Assembly: GCA_963676415.1 (NCBI GenBank)
Contig: OY781097.1
Coordinates: 4,216,001-4,280,000 of the forward strand
DNA: 64,000 nt
Direction: 5' to 3'
Origin: G963662905 sp963676415
GTDB lineage: Bacteria; Bacteroidota; Bacteroidia; Bacteroidales; WRLA01
Part shown: positions 63,779 to 64,000 of the stretch, in pieces
How the letters are laid out: each line of letters begins with the position of its first letter
Position numbering within the stretch: the first letter of the stretch is position 1
Notes under the pieces: model-generated
Databases searched by the model: none
Told to the model about the DNA's origin: nothing
The model's input: only the letters and a program-made list of their open reading frames with translations
Position numbers and translations under genes: made by a program

Positions 63779-64000
63779 TTACTTTTCTGCTTCCGAATTG
63801 CGCATATACTGAAGCGGGGTCAGGCCAGTGATTTGCTTAAAGGAAGTATAAAAAGCTGATCGTGAACGATAGCCCACCATTTTGGCAATCCCTTCGATGC
63901 TATAGTTACTGTATTCTGGATTTGCGAGCAAAGCGCGTGCGTCCTGGATACGGCATTTATTAATGATCCCGTTAAAGCTGTCTTCATAGCGATGATTGAC
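63779..64000 (-). CDS. AraC-family transcriptional regulator, C-terminal DNA-binding part only
   Basis: 73 codons are visible, running to the stop at 63779-63781; the start lies beyond the right edge. The sequence shows the double helix-turn-helix of AraC proteins: CRIQDARALLANPEYSNYS, IEGIAKMVGYRSRSAFYTSF and KQITGLTPLQYMR, which is the usual family ending. It binds DNA; its sensor domain and targets are not visible. The spelling with SFNGIINKCR just before suggests the type found in large Bacteroidota regulators with membrane or TPR N-termini. Confidence 0.88.
   Translation of the reverse strand, partial: VNHRYEDSFNGIINKCRIQDARALLANPEYSNYSIEGIAKMVGYRSRSAFYTSFKQITGLTPLQYMRNSEAEK

Overview
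The window reads as a chromosomal segment of a Bacteroidota bacterium, most likely of the Bacteroidales/Marinilabiliales type; the genus cannot be fixed from sequence alone. Supporting signs are type IX secretion (T9SS) sorting domains, a PorP/SprF-like protein, Cys-anchored lipoproteins, a TonB-dependent receptor with a carboxypeptidase-regulatory N-terminus, and TAnnTTTG(C) -7 promoter boxes, three of them with a TTTG -33 element (spacers of 18, 18 and 21 nt).

Layout. 1-1070 is an IS1634-type transposase running off the left edge, followed by about 1 kb of non-coding repeats. 2071-14428 (+) holds a Mur-type peptide ligase, a secreted beta-lactamase-fold hydrolase, a cytoplasmic multi-PAS hybrid histidine kinase, a divergent PPDK-like protein, CTP synthase and a PorP/SprF-like protein. 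14465-18701 (-) holds two T9SS cargo proteins around a lipoprotein; the two cargo genes share a perfect 239-bp 3' end. 19081-23411 (+) has a broken lipoprotein gene, then promoter, FMN riboswitch, terminator hairpin and a TonB-dependent receptor, then an aldose 1-epimerase with its own promoter. 24195-29009 holds a two-DTG aspartic protease and an amylomaltase/sugar-transporter pair. 29194-40121 (-) carries an HMCES/YedK protein, a P5C dehydrogenase, a secreted M14 carboxypeptidase with PKD repeats, a TPR protein and gyrA. clpC lies divergently from gyrA. 43054-48158 (-) is an etfB-etfA-acyl-CoA dehydrogenase operon with two unknown paralogues at its end. 48355-53188 (+) holds a membrane class III cyclase, a RelE/ParE toxin-antitoxin pair and an EndoQ-UvrD fusion. 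53472-63056 (-) holds a heptose-kinase-like GHMP kinase coupled to a WG-repeat protein, lipoproteins, a membrane spermidine-synthase-like protein and a three-gene envelope operon. An AraC-type regulator runs off the right edge.

Most striking is the FMN riboswitch in front of the TonB-dependent receptor. This layout predicts that FMN shuts off an outer-membrane receptor, which would make the receptor a candidate flavin importer. The window is also rich in small palindromic elements: three copies of a ~200-bp element with CCTG/CAGG ends, and two full plus two single ends of a GGTTCTAC-ended element. One copy of the first kind is nested in the second. A possible ~75-nt structured RNA lies at 30031-30107. 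No tRNA, rRNA or CRISPR array was found.
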